DNA of 64,000 bases from Streptomyces xiamenensis (GCF_000993785.3 NZ_CP009922.3:3348001-3412000), one strand, 5' to 3'. Positions 44,490-54,620 are shown, numbered from the stretch's first letter. Notes: generated from the sequence alone by a model not told the origin. Numbers and translations: made by a program.

Positions 44490-45713
44490 ATGGTCGCGCA
44501 GGAGACGTACGACGCGCAGGAGACGGCCCGGCGGCTGCGGGCGATCAGCGGCGAGTTGTCGGACCGGTTCTACGAGCGCGACGACGTGGTGCGCACGCTG
44601 CTGGTCACCCTGCTGGCCGGGCAGCACTCGCTGGTGCTCGGCCCGCCGGGGACGGCCAAGTCCGAGCTGGCCAGGGAGCTGACGGGCCGGTTCGAGGGGG
44701 CGGCCTACTGGGAGATCCTGCTGTCGAAGTTCACCGCCCCGACCCGGATGTTCGGCCCCATCGATGTCGCGGCGCTGGCCAGGGGCGAGTACCGGCAGGT
44801 GTACGACGGGCGGGCCACCACCGCGCACGTCGCGTTCATCGACGAGATCTTCAAGTGCTCGACGGCCGCGCTGAACGAGACGCTCGGCTACCTCAACGAG
44901 CGGATCTACCACCCCGAGAGCGGCGGCGAACCGATCCGCTGCCCCCTCATCGGGGCCATCACGGCGAGCAACGAGCTGCCGGACGGGGAGGATTCGGCCG
45001 CCATCTACGACCGGCTGCTGGTACGGATCGAGGTCGGCTACCTGGAGGACCCCTCCAACTTCGCCGCGCTCGTGCGCTCCGCCGTCCGTCGCCCCGCCCC
45101 GCCGGAACGCACCACGGTCACGCTCGACGCGCTGCGGCAGGCGGTGACCGGTGGCGTCCCGGCGGTGGAGGTCCCCGACGCGATCGTGGACGCGGTGTGC
45201 ACGCTGCGGGCCGCCCTGCGCCGCAGGGAACTCATCGCCTCCGACCGGCGCTGGCGGCAGGCGGTGGGCCTGCTCCAGGCGTCCGCGTATCTGGACGGGC
45301 GCCCGGCGGTGGCCGAGACCGATCTGTCGGTGCTGACCCATGTGCTGTGGGACTCGCCCGCCCAGCGCCCGGCGGTCGAGCGCGAAGTGCTGCACCTGGT
45401 CAATCCGGACGCCAAGGAGGCGCTCGACCTGGCCGACGCCATCGAGGAGTTGGAGGCCCAGCTCGACGCGATGGCCGGGCAGTCCCGGGAGGCGCTGAGC
45501 GAATGGGTCATCAAGAAGGCCCACAACAAACTGGCGATGGCGGGGAAACGGCTGGCGGAGCTGCGCGCGGAGGCGGCGGGCGCGGGCCGTTCCACCGCCG
45601 CCATCGACCGTGTCACCGGCCGGCAGCGTGCGGTGCGCGCCCGGGTGCTGACCGAGGCGCTCGGCATGGACGCGAGCATGGTGCAGGCCCAGCTGTCGTC
45701 CTCGCGGGCGTAG
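44490..45713 (+). CDS. MoxR-family AAA ATPase (RavA-like)
   Basis: A 407-residue AAA+ ATPase: Walker A GPPGTAKS at 51-58, Walker B VAFIDEI at 114-120, sensor ITASNEL at 157-163 and the arginine-finger region YDRLLVRI near 173-180. The C-terminal part is helical. GAGGAG lies 4 bases before the chosen ATG; a GTG four codons up is less likely. The next gene encodes a VWA protein, the partner type for MoxR chaperones, as in RavA-ViaA of E. coli. Clients here are unknown. Confidence 0.9.
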   Translation: MVAQETYDAQETARRLRAISGELSDRFYERDDVVRTLLVTLLAGQHSLVLGPPGTAKSELARELTGRFEGAAYWEILLSKFTAPTRMFGPIDVAALARGEYRQVYDGRATTAHVAFIDEIFKCSTAALNETLGYLNERIYHPESGGEPIRCPLIGAITASNELPDGEDSAAIYDRLLVRIEVGYLEDPSNFAALVRSAVRRPAPPERTTVTLDALRQAVTGGVPAVEVPDAIVDAVCTLRAALRRRELIASDRRWRQAVGLLQASAYLDGRPAVAETDLSVLTHVLWDSPAQRPAVEREVLHLVNPDAKEALDLADAIEELEAQLDAMAGQSREALSEWVIKKAHNKLAMAGKRLAELRAEAAGAGRSTAAIDRVTGRQRAVRARVLTEALGMDASMVQAQLSSSRA

Positions 45714-45783
45714 CAGCGCCGGGCCGGGGTGGGCGGTGGCCCTTCCGCCGCCGGAAACACACGGACACCAGGGGGTGGGCAAC

Positions 45784-47352
45784 GTGGTCGGGACGCCGGG
45801 CGGGCGGCCGGACGCTCTCGCGTCCGCCGCCGTGATCGCGGACCGGTTCGACCGGATCACCTGGCGCGACACCTACGAGCAGTCGGCCGGGCTGCGTGAG
45901 CTGGCCGGGGAACTGGGCGCGCGCCACGACGGCGCCGCCGACCTGCTGACGGACGTCTTCCTGGCCGCGTACAACGTCCGGCCGAAGCTGCGGGCGGCTG
46001 CCGGGATGGAACCCACCCGGCGGGTCAACCACGCGATCGTCGCGGGGCTGCTGGAGTCGCCGGGCTTCGCCGAGCTGCACCGGGAGACGGCGGGGGACCC
46101 GTACGCCGCCGCCATGGCGGTGCTCGCCCAGGGCGCCGCGCTGCGCGGGATGCTGGAGGGCACCCGCGAGGCGCGGGAGCGGGCGGAACAGGCGGAGCGG
46201 GCCCGGCAGGACGCCGAGGAGGCGGCACAGGCGTCGGCCGCCGACGCGGCAGCGGGGCCGGACGGGTCGGACGAGTCCGGCGGGCCGGACGAGGGCGCTG
46301 AGTCCGGCGCCGCGCCCGAGCGGGACCCGGGAGCGGCACGCCGGGCCGCCGAGGCCGCGCGGGACGCCGCCGCGCAGGCGCTCGCCGCGGCCTCCCCCGG
46401 TGTCCGGGCCGCCGCCCGCGCCGCCTCGGGCCGGGCGGCCCGGGCCGTACGGGCGGAGGCCGCGCTGATGCGCGCCTGGGGAGTCGGCGCGGGCGAGCTG
46501 GAGCGGATGCCCTTCGAGCGGCGCGCCCGGCTCGCCGAGCGGCTGCGCACCGGACGGCTCGCCCAGTGGGCCGAACTGATCGGGCGCTTCCGGCAGATGG
46601 CCGCCGGGGAGCGGGCCCGGAAGGTGGAGCAGGCGGCCGGCGAACTGATCGGGGTCACCCTCGGCGACGACCTGTCCCGGGTCATTCCCTCCGAGCTGGC
46701 CAACCTCGGCCTGCCCGGACTGCGCGCGGTGTTCGCCGCCCGCTACGCCGCCGGGGAACTCATGCTCTACGACAGCCGGGGGGAGCGGAGCACCGGGCGC
46801 GGCGCGATCATCGCCTGCGTGGACACCTCGCACTCCATGTACGCGGCGGGGCCGGGTGGTGTCACCCGCGAGGCGTGGTCCAAGGCGTGTGCCCTGGCCC
46901 TGCTGGACCAGGCCCGCCGTGCCGGACGGGACTTCGTCGGCATTCTGTTCTCCTCGGCCGACCGGCTCCGGGTCTTCCGCTTCCCGGCGGGCGCACCCGC
47001 CGGGCTCGAACGGACCCTGGACTTCGCGGAGAGCTTCCTCGGCGGCGGCACGAGCTACCAGGCGCCGCTGACCAGGGCCGGCGGTCTGCTGGAGGAGGAG
47101 TTCAACGACGCGGCCCGCTCGCGCGGCGACATCGTCCTGATCACCGACGACGAGTGCGGCGTCACCGAGGAGTGGACGCGTGGCTGGAACGAGGCCAAAC
47201 AGCGCCTGGGCTTCCGGCTCTTCGGCGTGGCCGTCGGCGCCCCGCGCGCGGCCGGATCCGGCTCGGTCCTGGAGGCTCTGTGCGACAACCTCCGTTCCAT
47301 CGAGGACCTGACCGAAGTCCAGGGCGCGGCCGACCTGTTCCGGGTGATCTGA
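45784..47352 (+). CDS. VWA-domain protein (ViaA-like partner of the MoxR ATPase)
   Basis: A 522-residue protein. Residues 1-130 are helical; an Ala/Glu/Arg-rich segment (135-245) looks coiled-coil or disordered; the VWA domain starts near 340 with the MIDAS motif DTSHS (Asp347, Ser349, Ser351) and ends with ITDDECGVTEEW. This layout resembles E. coli ViaA. The start is uncertain: GTG at 45784 is chosen, with AGGGGGTG upstream, but in-frame GTGs at 45775 and 45736 are possible. It follows the ATPase closely and should form a two-gene operon with it. Confidence 0.85.
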   Translation: MVGTPGGRPDALASAAVIADRFDRITWRDTYEQSAGLRELAGELGARHDGAADLLTDVFLAAYNVRPKLRAAAGMEPTRRVNHAIVAGLLESPGFAELHRETAGDPYAAAMAVLAQGAALRGMLEGTREARERAEQAERARQDAEEAAQASAADAAAGPDGSDESGGPDEGAESGAAPERDPGAARRAAEAARDAAAQALAAASPGVRAAARAASGRAARAVRAEAALMRAWGVGAGELERMPFERRARLAERLRTGRLAQWAELIGRFRQMAAGERARKVEQAAGELIGVTLGDDLSRVIPSELANLGLPGLRAVFAARYAAGELMLYDSRGERSTGRGAIIACVDTSHSMYAAGPGGVTREAWSKACALALLDQARRAGRDFVGILFSSADRLRVFRFPAGAPAGLERTLDFAESFLGGGTSYQAPLTRAGGLLEEEFNDAARSRGDIVLITDDECGVTEEWTRGWNEAKQRLGFRLFGVAVGAPRAAGSGSVLEALCDNLRSIEDLTEVQGAADLFRVI

Positions 47353-47362
47353 CGCGGGGACG

Positions 47363-47569
47363 ATGAGCGGGCCGGGGCGTACGGGACGTTCGCCGCGGAC
47401 CCCACGAGACCCGAGCCGGAGCGGGTGGTGGGGCGCCCCTGCGAAGTCCCACGTTCCTGACGGCGGCACCGAGCGCGCCACCGACCTGGCCTTCATGGGC
47501 ATCTGCCTGATCATCGTGGCCGGCACCGTGACCGGCCTGTCCGCCGCCCCGCCGTCACAGGACCGTTGA
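47363..47569 (+). CDS. small single-span membrane protein (hypothetical)
   Basis: A 68-codon ORF that begins 11 bases after the VWA gene, with GGGGAC near its ATG. The first 44 residues are basic and Pro/Ser/Gly-rich; residues 45-62 (MGICLIIVAGTVTGLSA) form one membrane segment. The position suggests co-expression with the MoxR-VWA pair and possible membrane anchoring, but it may be chance. Confidence 0.45.
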   Translation: MSGPGRTGRSPRTPRDPSRSGWWGAPAKSHVPDGGTERATDLAFMGICLIIVAGTVTGLSAAPPSQDR

Positions 47570-47629
47570 CGACAGGCGGACCGGCGCGACCGATGAACCC
47601 CTTGCCGTCCGGGAGCGCCCGGCGGGCCG

Positions 47630-48901
47630 TCAGGCGGCCTCTTCGCGGGCGAGGTAGCCGGCCAGCCGGTCCTGCCGGCCGGGCAGTCCGTAGCAGGCGA
47701 TCAGGTGGCCGACGTTGCCGAACTGGCGGTTCTCCGTGCGCCAGCAGCCGGGGTTGTCGGCCAGCAGCCCGGCCAGCCGCCGCTGCCGGTCCGTCAGCTC
47801 ACCGGCCGGTGTGCCCGGGCGTATCGCTCCGTCGGGGAAGGCCAGGGCCAGCGCGGCGTCCAGTACGGGCAGGATCGGTGGGCCGGACAGGCGCGGCAGT
47901 TGGCCGAGCAGTCCGTCGAAGGTGGCCGCGTCCGTGGCGGGATCGCCGAGCGCGCGCAGGGACTGGGCGGCGTACCCGCGCACGTTCCCGTCCAGGAACG
48001 GTATGTCGGGGTGCCGGTCGCCGTACCCGCCGCCGTCCCGGGCGAGCCAGGCCCGCAGTTCGCCGATCGCCCGCTCCCCGGCGGCCGGCCCGCGCAGCCG
48101 GGCCAGCGCCGTCGCGGCACCCCACCGCACCACCTCCGGGGCGTCCCCGGAGACGGCGGACTCCAGCGCCCCGGCCACCGCCGCGTCGTACGGGGCGCCG
48201 AGCAGCCCGAGCCCGGTGAGGGCGATCGCGGCCGTAGGGCCGTCCTTCCCGGCCGCCGCCGCGATCAGTACGGGGACGGACTGCGCCGCGTCCTCGGGGA
48301 ACCAGGCCAGCAGATACGCGGCGGCCCGGCGTATCTGCGGCGGCTCGTGCTCCGCCGTCAGCTCACGGACGGCCGGCAGCCCGGCCCGTACCGCGTCGTA
48401 GGCCGCCAGCGCCACGTGGGCGCCGAGCCGGTTCTGGTCGGCCTCCGACAGGGACGCCTCGTAGAAGTACCGGGCCGGACCGTCGTCCTCCCAGCCCTCG
48501 TCCCCGGCCTCCCGCGGGCGGTCGGCCAGCTCGAACGCGTGGGCCGTCGCCGCCAGTTCCGCGCCGCCGCGCGCGGCCCGCCGCAGTTCGGCCACCGGGA
48601 AGCCCTCCGGGACGAACGGGTCGTCGTACCCGATGGCCAGCGCCGCCAGCAGCCACAGCACACCGTCGCGTTCGGGCGTGCCCGGATCGGTGGCCAGCGC
48701 CAGCAGGAACGGCACGGCGGGCGCGCTGGCCTCGTACCGGGTGCCCTGGTGGAAAATGTTCCCGTACAGCGCGCTCAGCGCCGCCTGCCGCTCCTCGGGC
48801 TCGGCGGAGGACAGTGACCGGAGCTGCCCCGGCACATCACCGGCGTATCCGTACGCGTGCGTGAGCCGGCCCCAGCCGGTCTCGTCCAGTCGTTCCAGCA
48901 T
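47630..48901 (-). CDS. HEAT-repeat-like helical protein
   Basis: A 423-residue Ala/Leu-rich protein made of repeated helix pairs (LSSAEPEERQAALSALYGNI, PQIRRAAAYLLAWFPEDAAQSVPVLIAAAA, EVVRWGAATALARLRG, VRGYAAQSLRALGDP), as in HEAT/PBS-lyase-type repeats that bind proteins. No enzyme motif. The ATG at 48901 opens the conserved part; a TTG ten codons up is an alternative. Neither has a clear ribosome binding site. Function unknown. Confidence 0.82.
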   Translation of the reverse strand: MLERLDETGWGRLTHAYGYAGDVPGQLRSLSSAEPEERQAALSALYGNIFHQGTRYEASAPAVPFLLALATDPGTPERDGVLWLLAALAIGYDDPFVPEGFPVAELRRAARGGAELAATAHAFELADRPREAGDEGWEDDGPARYFYEASLSEADQNRLGAHVALAAYDAVRAGLPAVRELTAEHEPPQIRRAAAYLLAWFPEDAAQSVPVLIAAAAGKDGPTAAIALTGLGLLGAPYDAAVAGALESAVSGDAPEVVRWGAATALARLRGPAAGERAIGELRAWLARDGGGYGDRHPDIPFLDGNVRGYAAQSLRALGDPATDAATFDGLLGQLPRLSGPPILPVLDAALALAFPDGAIRPGTPAGELTDRQRRLAGLLADNPGCWRTENRQFGNVGHLIACYGLPGRQDRLAGYLAREEAA

Positions 48902-49003
48902 GGTTGCCAGCGTGCCAGCCGGGTCTGACAACGACGGCGGGCCGCACAGGCGGGAGACCGGCCGTGGGCAGTGCGCCGACCGGCCCGTTCCGCGCCGCTT
49001 CCG

Positions 49004-49732
49004 TCAGCCGCGCCCCTCGCGGGCGTCCAGTTCGCGGGCGGCCTCCCGCAGGTCCTTCACCGTGTCGATCGCCCGCCAGAACGTGCCCTGCGGCAGGTCG
49101 AAGCCCGCCAGCCGCCGCGCGCGGGCCAGCCGCGGGAACGTGGTGCGCTCGTGGTCGCCCCGGTCCGGCAGCAGCGCCGTGAACTCGGGGGCGAAGACAT
49201 AGATGCCCGCGTTGACCAGGTACGGGGAGGGCGGGGCCTCGATGAAGTCCAGGACGTGCCCGAACTCGTCGGTCTCCACCACCCCCCACGGGATGCGCGG
49301 CCTGGCCAGCGCCAGCGTCGCCGTCGCGTCCCGCTCGGCGTGGAAGGCGGCCATGTCGCGCAGCGAGAAGCTGGTCCAGATGTCCCCGTTGGTCGCGTAC
49401 CACGCCTCCTCGGGGCGGGGCAGCGCGGTCGCCGCGTACTTCAGCCCGCCACCGCGGCCCAGGGGTTCGGTCTCCACGACCGTGGACACCCGCAGCGGGA
49501 GATCCGCCTTCTCCAGCCACTCCTGGAGCACCTCGGCGAGATGGCCACAGGAGATGACGGCGTCGGTGACGCCTTCGGCGGCGAGCCAGCTCAGCTGGTG
49601 GCCGATGATCGGCACCCCCGTACCGGGGATCTCCACCATCGCCTTGGGCCGGTCGTCGGTATAGGGCCGCAGCCGGGATCCCTGGCCGCCGGCCAGGACC
49701 ACCGCCTGCGTGGGCTGCGGGGCAACAGTCAT
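49004..49732 (-). CDS. sugar-phosphate nucleotidyltransferase
   Basis: A 242-residue nucleotidyltransferase with the signature VVLAGGQGSRLRPYTDDRPKAMVEI (residues 11-35), metal/base contacts in GRGGGLKYAA and the acidic YATNGDIWTSF. It makes an NDP-sugar from a sugar phosphate and NTP. The donor sugar cannot be told from sequence alone. It lacks the C-terminal left-handed helix domain of GlmU-like enzymes. No other sugar-pathway gene is adjacent. Confidence 0.9.
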   Translation of the reverse strand: MTVAPQPTQAVVLAGGQGSRLRPYTDDRPKAMVEIPGTGVPIIGHQLSWLAAEGVTDAVISCGHLAEVLQEWLEKADLPLRVSTVVETEPLGRGGGLKYAATALPRPEEAWYATNGDIWTSFSLRDMAAFHAERDATATLALARPRIPWGVVETDEFGHVLDFIEAPPSPYLVNAGIYVFAPEFTALLPDRGDHERTTFPRLARARRLAGFDLPQGTFWRAIDTVKDLREAARELDAREGRG

Positions 49733-49794
49733 GCTCCGCAGCCTACGGGATGCCTCGCGCACCGCTCCGGGCGTCCTGGAACCGGGGCGTCTCC

Positions 49795-50229
49795 TCAGCT
49801 GAACTCCATGACACCGGTGGCGAACGACGTGTCGCACACCGGGCGGGCGTGCTGCTGGGCACGCAGCGCGCTGCCGTACTTCTCCACCGCCGCCCGGCCC
49901 AGCGCACGGGCGATGTCCATGCAGTGCTCGGCGAGGGTCGGCTCGCGGTGAACGGCCTCCTGGAGGGCGGTGAGCGCGACGCCCGGGTCCTCCTGGCGCA
50001 GGGTGGTGATCAGCTGCTCCTGGAGCACGGCCTCCGGGGCCGTCACGTCCTGGGGCGCGGCGTCCGGCGAGGTCCTGGCATCGGCCTCGGCGGAGGCGGG
50101 CAGCAGCAGTGCCTCGGACGGTGTGGAGGCCCACGGCACCTTGGTGATGGCCAGGGTTCCGGAGAGCACCAGGACAACGGGAAGGACGATGGCGAGACTT
50201 CTGCCGATGCGGCGAACAGCCAGATTCAC
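49795..50229 (-). CDS. hypothetical membrane-anchored or secreted protein
   Basis: A 144-residue protein with a basic start (MNLAVRRIGR), a hydrophobic segment at 11-28 and a Pro/Ala/Ser-rich stretch, then a helical domain with two cysteines (AEHCMDIARAL, ARPVCDTSF) that may form a disulfide outside the cell. The GTG start follows GAGGAAG by about 9 bases. No family recognised. Confidence 0.75.
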   Translation of the reverse strand: MNLAVRRIGRSLAIVLPVVLVLSGTLAITKVPWASTPSEALLLPASAEADARTSPDAAPQDVTAPEAVLQEQLITTLRQEDPGVALTALQEAVHREPTLAEHCMDIARALGRAAVEKYGSALRAQQHARPVCDTSFATGVMEFS

Positions 50230-50369
50230 TGGTGGTGTCTTCCTCGCGAGTCGACGGATGGATTGAACGGGCCATGCGATCGTAGCGAGGAGTAGCGGTT
50301 TGATGGCAGCTGGTCACTCTCAAGAGTGACCGTGTTTTTCCGTTTTCGAATTTCTCCTTGACGTGCAAA

Positions 50370-50406
50370 GGGCCGCGCATCCGTAGCGGGTACGGAATGC
50401 GCGGCC
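50370..50406 (-). terminator. terminator after msiK
   Basis: GGGCCGCGCAT-CCGTA pairs with TACGG-ATGCGCGGCCC (one bulged A) around a GCGGG loop, about 25 bases past the msiK stop codon. Confidence 0.8.
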
Positions 50407-50430
50407 CCATGGCCACGAAAGGGGGGAATA

Positions 50431-51555
<1,125 letters not shown>

Positions 51556-51712
51556 GTTCTGTTCTCTCCTTCTACCGGCAGGAACGTGCCGGACGATCCG
51601 AGTAGGAAGGCGCCACGTCCACAGTCCCTGGTGAACGCATGGCGAACCTAACTCGAAGGGACATCATTTGTCACGAGTCCTGTGCGAAAAAGTGCGACGC
51701 GTCCGGGCGTAC

Positions 51713-51889
51713 TCAGGAGAAGAACAGTGCGCCGAGCAGAAAACCCGGACAGACGATGAGCGCGGCCGCGCGTCCGGCGAGAAAGGCCGGCGCGCTCGGC
51801 AGCAGTACGGCGACACCCCAGTGCGGGTACACATGGGCGTAAAGGTCCTTCGGCGAGCCGGGCCCGGTCCGCCGCTTCGCCGTCGCCAT
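51713..51889 (-). CDS. small hydrophobic membrane protein (hypothetical)
   Basis: A 58-residue protein with a basic N-terminus (MATAKRRTGPG) and two adjoining hydrophobic stretches (VAVLLPSAPAFLAG, ALIVCPGFLLGALFF), probably a hairpin in the membrane. AAAGGTGG lies about 11 bases upstream. It follows the 219-residue hypothetical gene on the same strand by 22 bases. Function unknown. Confidence 0.6.
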   Translation of the reverse strand: MATAKRRTGPGSPKDLYAHVYPHWGVAVLLPSAPAFLAGRAAALIVCPGFLLGALFFS

Positions 51890-51911
51890 CCATGCGGCCA
51901 CCTTTCCCGTC

Positions 51912-52571
51912 TCACTCCAGATGGTTGGCCCCGGCGAAGAGTTCGTTGTCGGAACCAACGACCAGATAGCTGTCGGGATCGCGGGGGACGGTCCGGCCCA
52001 GGGTGACGGTGACCGGCCCCTCGCTCAGCACCGGACCGTCCAGGGCGGGTACGTCGCGGGCGAGCGCCGCCCAGTCCAGCCACAGGCCCGCCACCGGGGT
52101 GCCGCCCGGCGGCAGCGGCAGCTCCCCGTTCTCGGCGGCGGCGATGGCGCGCCGCTCCTCGGCCACGGACGCCGGGCCGCCGCGCCGGCGCAGGGTGAAG
52201 AGGTGGTCCAGGAGCGGGAGCGCGCCGAGCATGTCCCAGCCGTGTTCGGTGAGGGCCTCGTCGACGTCCGCGATCACCGCGCCGACCCACGCGTCCTCGC
52301 CGAGCATCAGGTCGCGCACGGTGGCGTCGTACGCCGGGTCGGTGCTGCGCACGTACGGCAGCAGGTCGATGCCGCCCACGACGGTGCCGTGCCGTACGAC
52401 CCACAGCCGCAGGCAGGCGCCGTACCAGAGCAGGAGGTACGGGTCGAGGTGATCCGTTTCCTCGAACGCCTCCCGTGCACTGGCCAGGGTCCCGGCGGCG
52501 TAGATGTCCCCCTTGCGGGCGCCGCCCGGACCGACCGAGAACTCGAGGAGGTAGCAGCTGGGCTGAGTCAT
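51912..52571 (-). CDS. hypothetical cytoplasmic protein
   Basis: A 219-residue acidic protein without signal or membrane segments. Codon bias is clearly coding. Features include YLLEFSVGPGGARKGDIYAAGT, a Trp-rich centre (LWYGACLRLWVVRHG, DAWVGAVIADVDEAL) and LPLPPGGTPVAGLWLDWAAL. I recognise no family. The ATG at 52571 is chosen over one 15 codons upstream that would lie in the promoter. Confidence 0.78.
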   Translation of the reverse strand: MTQPSCYLLEFSVGPGGARKGDIYAAGTLASAREAFEETDHLDPYLLLWYGACLRLWVVRHGTVVGGIDLLPYVRSTDPAYDATVRDLMLGEDAWVGAVIADVDEALTEHGWDMLGALPLLDHLFTLRRRGGPASVAEERRAIAAAENGELPLPPGGTPVAGLWLDWAALARDVPALDGPVLSEGPVTVTLGRTVPRDPDSYLVVGSDNELFAGANHLE

Positions 52572-52651
52572 GGGCACGCTCCGTACGTTTCGATCGTCTC
52601 GAACACATGTTCGCATAGCGCGGAGTGAAGCAGCGGGAACATCCGGCCCTC

Positions 52652-52819
52652 ATGAACACGAGCACCGGCCTGGGTCCCCCGCCCAACTGGCCCATCACCC
52701 AGACCGCCACCCGCCTCCATGTGTGCCGCCGCTTCGCCCTGCCGCCGTGGCGGCGGAAAACCTGTGGCGCGCCGGGCGAGCGGGCCGCCAGCATCGGCGG
52801 ATGGACGAAGACGACCTGA
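52652..52819 (+). CDS. possible 55-residue basic protein
   Basis: An ORF in a 230-base gap whose third codon positions are almost all G or C, like real genes here. The product is basic and Pro/Arg-rich (TRLHVCRRFALPPWRRKT). It overlaps the next gene start by 19 bases. There is no clear ribosome binding site and I know no homologue, so it may be chance. Confidence 0.25.
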   Translation: MNTSTGLGPPPNWPITQTATRLHVCRRFALPPWRRKTCGAPGERAASIGGWTKTT

Positions 52820-53307
52820 GCCGCCTCGCCGACCACGCCATCGCCTGGGCCGAGGGCCACCTCGGCTCCACGGCCTACGCCACGCGCTGCCTCGCCTTCG
52901 TCGAGGACGCCTACGAACGCGCCAACGGGCTCGAACTCTTCGGCGGCGACACCGCCCACGAATCCGCCGTGCTGTACGAGGCCGCCACCCGCACCGGGCC
53001 CCCGCCGCGCGGCGCGTTCGTCTTCTACGACAGCGTCGGCGAACTCCTCGGCACCCGCCGCAACTGGGGCCACGTCGGCATCGCCCTCGGCGACGGCCGC
53101 GTCATCCACGCCTGGGACCGCGTCCGCATCGACCCCGCCGAGCACCTGGAGGACCTGACCCCGCCGCCCGGCTGGGACCTGTTGCGCCGGGCCGGCTGGG
53201 CCCCGGCCGAGCGCTTCCTGCGCGGCTCCCGCCCCAGACGATGGACCACCGACGCCCCGGCCGCTGCCCGCCACGACCAGGCCACCCGCTTCGGTTCCGG
53301 CACCTGA
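52801..53307 (+). CDS. NlpC/P60- or CHAP-like cysteine peptidase-fold protein
   Basis: A 168-residue protein with the papain-like layout: Cys in TRCLAFVEDAYERANG (about residue 30) at the start of a helix, and a His in NWGHVGIALGDGRVIHAW. The pattern matches NlpC/P60 or CHAP amidases that cut peptidoglycan, but no signal peptide or wall-binding domain is present, so it may act in the cytoplasm or be non-catalytic. The ATG sits at the point where homology-like sequence begins. Confidence 0.75.
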   Translation: MDEDDLSRLADHAIAWAEGHLGSTAYATRCLAFVEDAYERANGLELFGGDTAHESAVLYEAATRTGPPPRGAFVFYDSVGELLGTRRNWGHVGIALGDGRVIHAWDRVRIDPAEHLEDLTPPPGWDLLRRAGWAPAERFLRGSRPRRWTTDAPAAARHDQATRFGSGT

Positions 53308-53466
53308 GGCGACGTACCGGGTCCGTCCGAGACAGGGCCGGCGGCGTCCGGACCTTCCTCCCTCCCGCTCCACGAGGCCGCCCCGGTGGGGCAGTCTCCC
53401 TTCCGCTGCCCGGTGGTCAGGGAAGCGAGGTAGGCTGTGCGCGCCCCGGAAGTTGCCCGGGGCGGC

Positions 53467-53539
53467 GCCGCCTTAGCTCAGCTGGTAGAGCACCGCTCTT
53501 GTAAAGCGAAGGTCGTCGGTTCGAATCCGACAGGCGGCT
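53467..53539 (+). tRNA. tRNA-Thr (anticodon TGT)
   Basis: A 73-base cloverleaf: acceptor arms GCCGCCT and AGGCGGC, D-arm GCTC...GAGC, anticodon loop CTTGTAA with TGT at 53500-53502, T-arm GTCGT/CGGTTCGAATCCGAC. CCA is not encoded. It reads ACA codons. Confidence 0.97.
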
Positions 53540-53554
53540 CTCAGGCACAGGCCC

Positions 53555-53570
53555 CCCGGACGCGTCCGGG
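53555..53570 (+). terminator. terminator after tRNA-Thr
   Basis: CCCGGACGCGTCCGGG is a perfect 16-base palindrome 15 bases past the tRNA, forming a CCCGGA/TCCGGG stem. Confidence 0.7.
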
Positions 53571-53658
53571 CAGCCCGTGCGTTGTCCGGGCCGGGGGTTG
53601 GCCCCCGTCGTGCGCCAAGATCCGCCACCGCGTGGCTCCGTGGGCTTCCCGGCCGCCG

Positions 53659-54273
53659 CTACCGCCCCGCCGCGGTGGGGGCCGCCGCCCGGTACGAGCG
53701 CCCGAGTTCGGGCCCCAGGCCGTAGTAGTGGCGGAAGTTGTAGAGGAGCGGGCTCCAGGCGGCCGGGCTGATGTGGTCCGTGCCGGGGACGGTCAGGCGC
53801 GGGTCGGCATGGACCTTGCGGACGTGGGCCTCGACGATCAGGAAGTCGCCCTCGGCGTCCGGGCGCACCCGGGCCGCTCTCGCCTCCAGGTGCAGGGGGC
53901 ACTCGCTGACGCGGGGCGGCCGGACGGTGTGCGACGGCGCCGGGTGGAGCCCGGCGGCGCCGAACTTGTCCGGCTCGTGGCGGCAGCCCTCGGCCTTGGT
54001 GGCGGGGACCGGATGGCGGCCGGTCAGGGGCGCCAGGCGTTCGACCGCGGGCCACTGGTCCGGGGCCGGGAGGTTGATCACCAGGTCGGGGCGGTGGGTG
54101 AGGTTGTGCGCCGTCTGACCGTCGCGTCCCAGGCCCAGGACGACGGTCTGCCCGAGGGCCCAGGCCGATGAGATGGGCGCCAGATTGAAGGTGCCGTCCT
54201 GGTTCTCGGTGCTGAGGAGCACCACGGGGGTGCCGAAGTAGAGGATGGACGGCTCGATGGCGATGTGATGCAT
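53659..54273 (-). CDS. flavin reductase-like (split-barrel FMN) protein
   Basis: A 204-residue protein of the flavin reductase-like domain family: EPSILYFGTPVVLLSTENQDGTFNLAPISSAWALGQTVVLGLG, then HNLTHRPDLVINLPA, ECPLHLEA and DFLIVEAHVRKVHAD. It probably binds FMN; the partner and substrate are unknown. The ATG at 54273 gives the usual N-terminus. The gene is convergent with the tRNA gene. Confidence 0.87.
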   Translation of the reverse strand: MHHIAIEPSILYFGTPVVLLSTENQDGTFNLAPISSAWALGQTVVLGLGRDGQTAHNLTHRPDLVINLPAPDQWPAVERLAPLTGRHPVPATKAEGCRHEPDKFGAAGLHPAPSHTVRPPRVSECPLHLEARAARVRPDAEGDFLIVEAHVRKVHADPRLTVPGTDHISPAAWSPLLYNFRHYYGLGPELGRSYRAAAPTAAGR

Positions 54274-54356
54274 GGTCCGGAGCCTAGGAACGGGTTCCTT
54301 CGGTGCGCGCCGAAGCGAGGAGGCCGCCGCCGCGGGCGGCACGGTCGGCGCGGCCG

Positions 54357-54620
54357 TCAGTCGTCATCGCCGGAGCCGGAGCCAGGACCGGGGCCGGCGC
54401 CGTCCTCGGCCGGGATCGTCGGATCCCGGCGTGCGTGGTAGATGCCCGTGCCCCGGCAGTTGCGGCAGTTGCCCATACGGGTATGGGTGACGGCGTCCCG
54501 GAAGCGGAAGGGGTCGTTGCCCGGGACGTAGGCCCAGGTGTAGGGGCGGACACCCTCACCTTCGCACCAGTTGCAGCGTTCCGGGTTGGTGCGGGATTCG
54601 GAGGCGTACGGGGTGGTCAT
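54357..54620 (-). CDS. small DnaJ-like zinc-finger protein
   Basis: An 87-residue protein with two CxxCxGxG-type knuckles, CNWCEGEG and CRNCRGTG, as in the zinc-binding repeats of DnaJ. About 34 residues separate them (NDPFRFRDAVTHT...). The tail is Gly/Asp/Ser-rich. GGAGGG lies 8 bases before the ATG. It should bind one zinc; function unknown. Confidence 0.78.
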   Translation of the reverse strand: MTTPYASESRTNPERCNWCEGEGVRPYTWAYVPGNDPFRFRDAVTHTRMGNCRNCRGTGIYHARRDPTIPAEDGAGPGPGSGSGDDD

